Assembly: GCA_000149265.1 (NCBI GenBank) | Contig: CH003396.1 | Location: 830,117-894,116 of the forward strand | Direction of reading: 5' to 3' | DNA length: 64,000 nucleotides | From: Ciona savignyi | Taxonomy: Eukaryota; Chordata; Ascidiacea; Phlebobranchia; Cionidae | Shown here: positions 61,001 to 64,000 of the stretch, piece by piece | Layout: every line of letters begins with the position of its first letter | Numbering within the stretch: position 1 is the first letter of the stretch | The notes under the pieces: generated by a model | The model's input: the letters and a program-made list of their open reading frames with translations, nothing else | Database searches by the model: none | What the model was told of the DNA's origin: nothing | Translations under genes and position numbers: made by a program

Positions 61001-62185
61001 AACAAATTTTAAAATTCAAAACATTTTTTGTTCAAATCGATTACGAATATTGCTTCTAGGATACTAAGCAATTATTTATAGCTGCCAATCGGCGGTTTTG
61101 AAACGATTATAATTCTATTTAAATACTTGACGGACACTGTCTACAAGTATTTTTAAAATTTGATACACCGTTCGTGCAGTTCAGTAAGAAGATCTTATAA
61201 TCGTTTCCGCTTGTTGAAATATTCAAAAGATTCTGGTATAGATTGCGGCTTTATTCTAGAGCTGTATTGTGCGTAACAATATGAAGCACCAACGCCTTTA
61301 ATTGTTATGTAAATGATAGAGTCATTCATTTTTAATAACGACCAATCAACTAAAAAGTGCAAGTGAAAATTTAAAAAGCCAAATAATCGAATTGCAACAT
61401 TTAAAATTTATTTCCCGCCCAATTTTCCTTTACAATTAAATCAATTATTATTGAACAAATGCCATTATTACTGAAACATGCTTTACTTTAAACTTTAATG
61501 AAAGTAAAATTGTATTTGTACGGAACAGTTTTGTTGCATAACTAGTTAAACTACCAAAGCTATTAACAGCTTCTTGGAACTTAAAATGAAATCAATGTTT
61601 GGAACTATTTCTTATTCATTTATTCAGTGTGGCGTCCTATAGTGTATACACGGTTTAATGAAAGGCGGAACTTGCTTGCTGTAATAACTTGTCTAAATAT
61701 ACTTAACCAGCAAATTTTAGATATCCACTTTTTACCTAAATTTAAGAAAAGGGTGAAAACTGGAAGATTTTCTCGCAGTCGAATTTTGTATTACTTCCTA
61801 TTGGAAACACTTGGTCAGGCATTCGCTCGATTCACACATTGTGAAGTTACATTAAACTCACTCTCACCTGTTTAACATAAGAATTGACGTTGAATGGCAT
61901 CATTGTCGACGCGGTAAGAAGATCTATGACGCATAAATTAGCAATGAAGATATGGAAAGTCGTCTGCAGTCTCTTGTTTGATAAAACCGCTATTAACGTC
62001 AACATATTCCCCGTCGTGCCAACAAAAATGTCAAAAATACCGATCACTATTCCCAACACTCGCACCGCGGATGCGTCCAAAGCTTGTGATGACGTTGTAA
62101 CATCCGTTGATGACGTCATCGTCGATCCAGTTGCGTTAAAAAAGTTGACCACAGTACTGCTGGGGGTTGAAAAATTGCCGGTCAT
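51366..62185 (-). CDS. Rhodopsin-class G-protein-coupled receptor
   Basis: Supported exons: 61868-62185 (ATG; N-glycosylation sites NFS, NAT; TM1 with GN in 'TTGNMLTLIAV'; TM2 'ANLCVIDLL'), 57757-57860 (TM3, ending TVNR), 56641-56854 (completes NRY, TM4, loop 2 with Cys), then a TM5 exon from 56131 to about 55981. These are followed by 52229-52440 (TM6 'AVFMILFLPSVLINL', TM7 'NSCVNPAIYCF') and 51366-51531 (tail with palmitoylation-type 'VCKCIG', Ser/Thr-rich, ends SLSN). All junctions agree in phase except across the third intracellular loop between 55981 and 52440. NRY replaces DRY and NPAIY is kept. The TM1/TM2 pattern recalls melatonin-, GPR84- or Tre1/moody-type receptors; the ligand is unknown. 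Exon 6 reads into a stop at its GTAAGA donor, but the downstream tail exon joins in frame. Confidence 0.9.
51835..52128 (-). repeat. Near-complete SINE in the last GPCR intron
   Basis: 'gggataggataggatattta' tail, 'caatcgtcaggttacctcgc', 'gaaccgattaatccactggg', and the head side 'taaaccaccagtctaagcgg'. Confidence 0.9.
52665..52800 (+). repeat. Partial SINE
   Basis: 'taataggttctactaaaatt', 'caacaaactgcaatagc', 'cccgacggtgggcaagaggt'. Confidence 0.65.
53304..53405 (-). CDS. Possible GPCR third-loop exon, phase unresolved
   Basis: 102 bases between a TGTAG acceptor and a GTAGGA donor, open in two frames. One frame encodes a basic stretch ('SKRVEELKTKHRSTTVLEP') suitable for an intracellular loop. 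Neither joins the TM6 exon in phase with the boundaries I can see. Confidence 0.25.
53475..53610 (+). repeat. tRNA-Ser-like SINE
   Basis: 'gtggccgaatggaaagatta' head, 'ccgatacatataccgaattt', then 'acccatcatgggttcattgg'. Confidence 0.65.
53990..54185 (-). repeat. Partial SINE
   Basis: 'tattgcagtgtgttagagta', 'gtgccttgcccaaatgacat' and 'aaccgactggcaatcaac' in SINE order. Confidence 0.65.
54575..54755 (+). repeat. ~30 bp minisatellite
   Basis: About six units of a 'gacaccattactaaaggttt' plus 'acggcc.gaaa' sequence, some shortened. Lies just 3' (in gene sense) of the possible loop exon 54794-54941. Confidence 0.85.
54794..54941 (-). CDS. Possible GPCR third-loop exon
   Basis: 148 bases between a TTCCAG acceptor and a GTAAAT donor. 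It joins the TM5 exon (ending 55981 at GTACGA) in phase 1 and encodes a Ser/Thr-rich stretch ('SPSFETTFRDASEWN') expected of an intracellular loop. It leaves in phase 2, which does not match the TM6 exon. Confidence 0.4.
54970..55125 (+). repeat. tRNA-Ser-like SINE with internal AC/AT microsatellite
   Basis: Head 'ggtcgcgtggccgaatgatt'; AC dinucleotides at 55005-55028 and AT at 55029-55046 grown inside the 'accgatacatatacc' segment; then 'ccgactcctatacaaaaatgg'. Confidence 0.8.
55150..55270 (-). repeat. Decayed SINE
   Basis: 'gggttatacagtgtgttgtatg' is shortened here to 'acagtgtgttgtatg', followed by 'aacccatagtttttaatagg' in SINE order. Confidence 0.4.
56905..57168 (-). repeat. SINE in GPCR intron 2
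   Basis: 'gttaatgggaaaaccaaggg', 'ccaccatcgggttaccggag', 'ggttcaggcaatgtccgtta', 'ccaactagctagcgaccag' and the head side 'aacccaccagactaagcgg'. Confidence 0.9.
57175..57312 (+). repeat. Partial SINE, inverted relative to its neighbour
   Basis: 'ggttacctgacatatagcaa', 'ataaagataaacatgaatat' and a terminal 'cttatcctgatg'. Confidence 0.55.
57970..58256 (-). repeat. SINE in GPCR intron 1
   Basis: 'gaatattcatgttaatcccgg', 'tattgcagtgtgttgtgtaag', 'ccgactagctagccatcagt' and 'aacccaccaaactgaccagt'. Confidence 0.85.
58270..58562 (+). repeat. SINE facing the previous one
   Basis: 'cttgtcggttgtgtcctttgg', 'ctgaaccccgaacccagcag', 'tacaatgcaattgctccagt' and 'gggataaacatgagtaatct'. Head-to-head with 57970-58256. 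Confidence 0.8.
58945..59045 (+). repeat. tRNA-Ser-like SINE, best head
   Basis: 'ggtcgtgtggccgattggtt' closely follows the start of eukaryotic tRNA-Ser (box A), and 'cataggttcgaaacttgg' is box B-like. The spacing is too long and the arms too poor for a functional tRNA. Confidence 0.75.
59293..59529. mobile_element. Possible hAT-type MITE relic (237 bp)
   Basis: Ends 'cagtgctttccagcc' and (reverse complement) 'cagtgattcctacca' share the hAT start CAGTG and a loose inverted repeat. The flanking 8-mers agree at only about four positions. Confidence 0.4.
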
Positions 62186-64000
62186 TTCAGAGCATCAGTT
62201 GCTTTTATTCTGAAACACGTCGTGCTGGGAAGCGATTGAGTTAAGATTCCGCTGCTGGTTCGCGTTTCCCATATATGCCTGAGTGCTTCTTTGTGACGTC
62301 ATAAAATTGACTTCTTCTCCTGAAAACTCGCGCGAAATGTTCGTTTAAGGGTTCTCTCCGATCGATACGAACATGACCGTGTTTCGATTGGTCATAATTC
62401 AATCACCTGTGGTGTCAAAATACACACTACAAGCAACATAACCGCAACCAAGAAATGCAATACGAGGTACGATTCACACACACGTCGACCGACAGATGTT
62501 TTATTATAGCGAGCGTACGCTTTCTCTTTAGTTTTTAAGAAGCATACACAGAGCACCCGTGTTATGCGGATCAGTCCTAACACAACGCAATAGAAAGATG
62601 TTTACTATTCGGCTCGTATTCTTGAACATGCGTACAATAAATGTAATTTTTGTGTCATGGAGATCAAACAAGGTCGTTTTGGATTTAATTTCGCATGATG
62701 TCAAAAAAGAAATCATGCACTTGCTTTGTCCTCGCTAACTAATTAGAATTCTCGGTATGCCCTCGTCCAAATCAAAGAACGTGGAACTATAGATATCGTG
62801 TTTAGAATTCTAGCTACCGCAATTCATAGTGGTTTTTGGTTTGAATTTGTAGAATACTAGGTTTTACAATTTCCGATGACATTGCAGGACAAGTTGCGAC
62901 AGGCCCAGAAACGTTGTCATGTGTGTTATACAATCTCGTCCGCACAACTTAGTTTACATCTTCAATCTCTGCAGCAACTAATATTGTTTTGTGTCATTCC
63001 TGAGTTTGTGGCTAGTTATGCGGTAAGTCGACTGAAAAGAAAACAAAGACTTACACAGCAACAACAGATTATTCCTGTGGTACATGATTTCAATATTAAC
63101 GGCTTGCGGTAATTTCCCGTAAACATGCCCGGGCGCTACAAATCTATTAGCGGTAAGAACCGGTAAGCATGAAGACCTTTTGAACCTCTTAACCGCAAGT
63201 GGACTCATTAGACCCATCAAAGTAACTTAAATTTATCAATTTATATGACGTCTATTGATGCAAGGTCCTGCATAATCAATGAGAGGTCGCTAAAAGCTCG
63301 ACCGGTCATCGGAACTCTCCCTTTTTTATACTTAAAAACTAAAACTTTAGCTTTTAATGTAGCACGTTAGATAAAACTATTTAAATATTGATATAACTAA
63401 ATCGATAATTCTACAAACTCAACCGTAGGCACTGAAAACTGTGGACATTAAAGAGTAACATGTTGATCACTCAAAAATCCCTCCACGAGTCTTGGTGGCT
63501 AGAAAGCACGTTTTAAAGATTAACCAGAAACATTTCTCAAGACGTTTAATTTGACCTGCCGGGAAATATTTAAAATCCGTACACGTAAGAACAAAACTAA
63601 TTATCTTTAACGAAAATTTAAAAGAGAAAGAAGGAAGTAATAACCCAAGCAAGGATCGGAATACCGATGCAAAATAAGTTATTCTGATTCTAATCTTGCT
63701 TTTACAAATATATATTTTACAATCTTTTTACTACTTACCCACAATTAAAAAAACTCAGAAATACTCCATTTCCCCGAAATATATCCCACCCAAATCCCAA
63801 ATGTTTCAGTTGTACAATTATCTTCAGTGTAAAAGTTGTTTTTTATATAAGCCAATTTCTTGGTAGGATTTACATTAAACAATATTTATCGAGTAATTTT
63901 CTCCCCTGTGTAAATATCATTTTCATGCATAAAATACAGTAATACCTGCCATCTGGGATATAATCCGATGGTGAAAATACCATCGAGCAAGTTTAAGGGT
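62186..64000. other. Upstream flank of the GPCR, no gene supported
   Basis: Expected to contain the GPCR promoter; a TGACGTCA octamer is at 62294-62301, about 110 bases upstream of the ATG. Open frames at 62392-62583 (-) and 62873-63112 (+) show no recognisable family and could be chance. Confidence 0.4.

Larger units (their letters stand above)
57861..61867. other. GPCR intron 1 (4 kb)
   Basis: Holds SINEs at 57970-58560, a tRNA-Ser-like SINE at 58945-59045 and a possible hAT relic at 59293-59529. From about 59800 to 61860 it is AT-rich with nothing recognised. Confidence 0.5.

Noticed and set aside
62873-63112. 78-codon plus-strand ORF as a gene
   Set aside because: No recognisable domain, no supporting exons, and length is within chance for this region.

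Overview
The window looks like nuclear DNA of a tunicate, most likely a Ciona species. It is AT-rich and its genes are broken into short, phase-consistent exons. Introns and spacers are full of tRNA-derived SINEs, hAT and pogo-type miniature transposons, tandem repeats and one Ty3/gypsy-type LTR retrotransposon. No single gene proves the species, so the assignment is inference from overall character.

Layout. 1-4.5 kb: repeats, including an inverted copy of a ~1.65 kb element with internal ~333 bp tandem units. 4.6-6.9 kb (+): a six-exon caspase-family gene with a one-base frame break in exon 2 and an altered S1-pocket region. 7-15.2 kb: repeats, with a second copy of the 1.65 kb element split by an LTR retrotransposon (9795-13858, coding on -). 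17.4-19.25 kb (-): a TNF-superfamily ligand gene. 19.3-23.4 kb: transposon debris, including a hAT MITE. 23.5-26.3 kb (-): a seven-exon secreted fibrinogen-related protein, fully resolved (343 aa). 28.6-35.7 kb (+): MCCC1, the biotin-carrying subunit of methylcrotonoyl-CoA carboxylase, fully resolved (7 exons, 731 aa). 36.9-45.0 kb (-): an SLC16/monocarboxylate-transporter-like protein, fully resolved (9 exons, 624 aa), tail-to-tail with MCCC1. 45-51.3 kb: no convincing gene; tandem repeats, SINEs and a strong hairpin. 51.4-62.2 kb (-): a rhodopsin-class GPCR split over at least six exons, with the third intracellular loop unresolved.

The genes do not form an operon. Caspase, TNF ligand and fibrinogen-related lectin lie together in the first 26 kb and all belong to families used in cell death or innate defence; any functional link is inference. 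MCCC1 is mitochondrial leucine catabolism and the neighbouring transporter is in a monocarboxylate family, which may be coincidence.

The most unusual structures are: MCCC1 exon 4, flanked on both sides by tandem repeats whose units carry copies of its own splice sites; a Helitron-like repeat family ending in CTAG with an internal ~333 bp array; a hAT MITE nested in a SINE; and at least 13 TGACGTCA octamers, nearly all between 35 and 62 kb.
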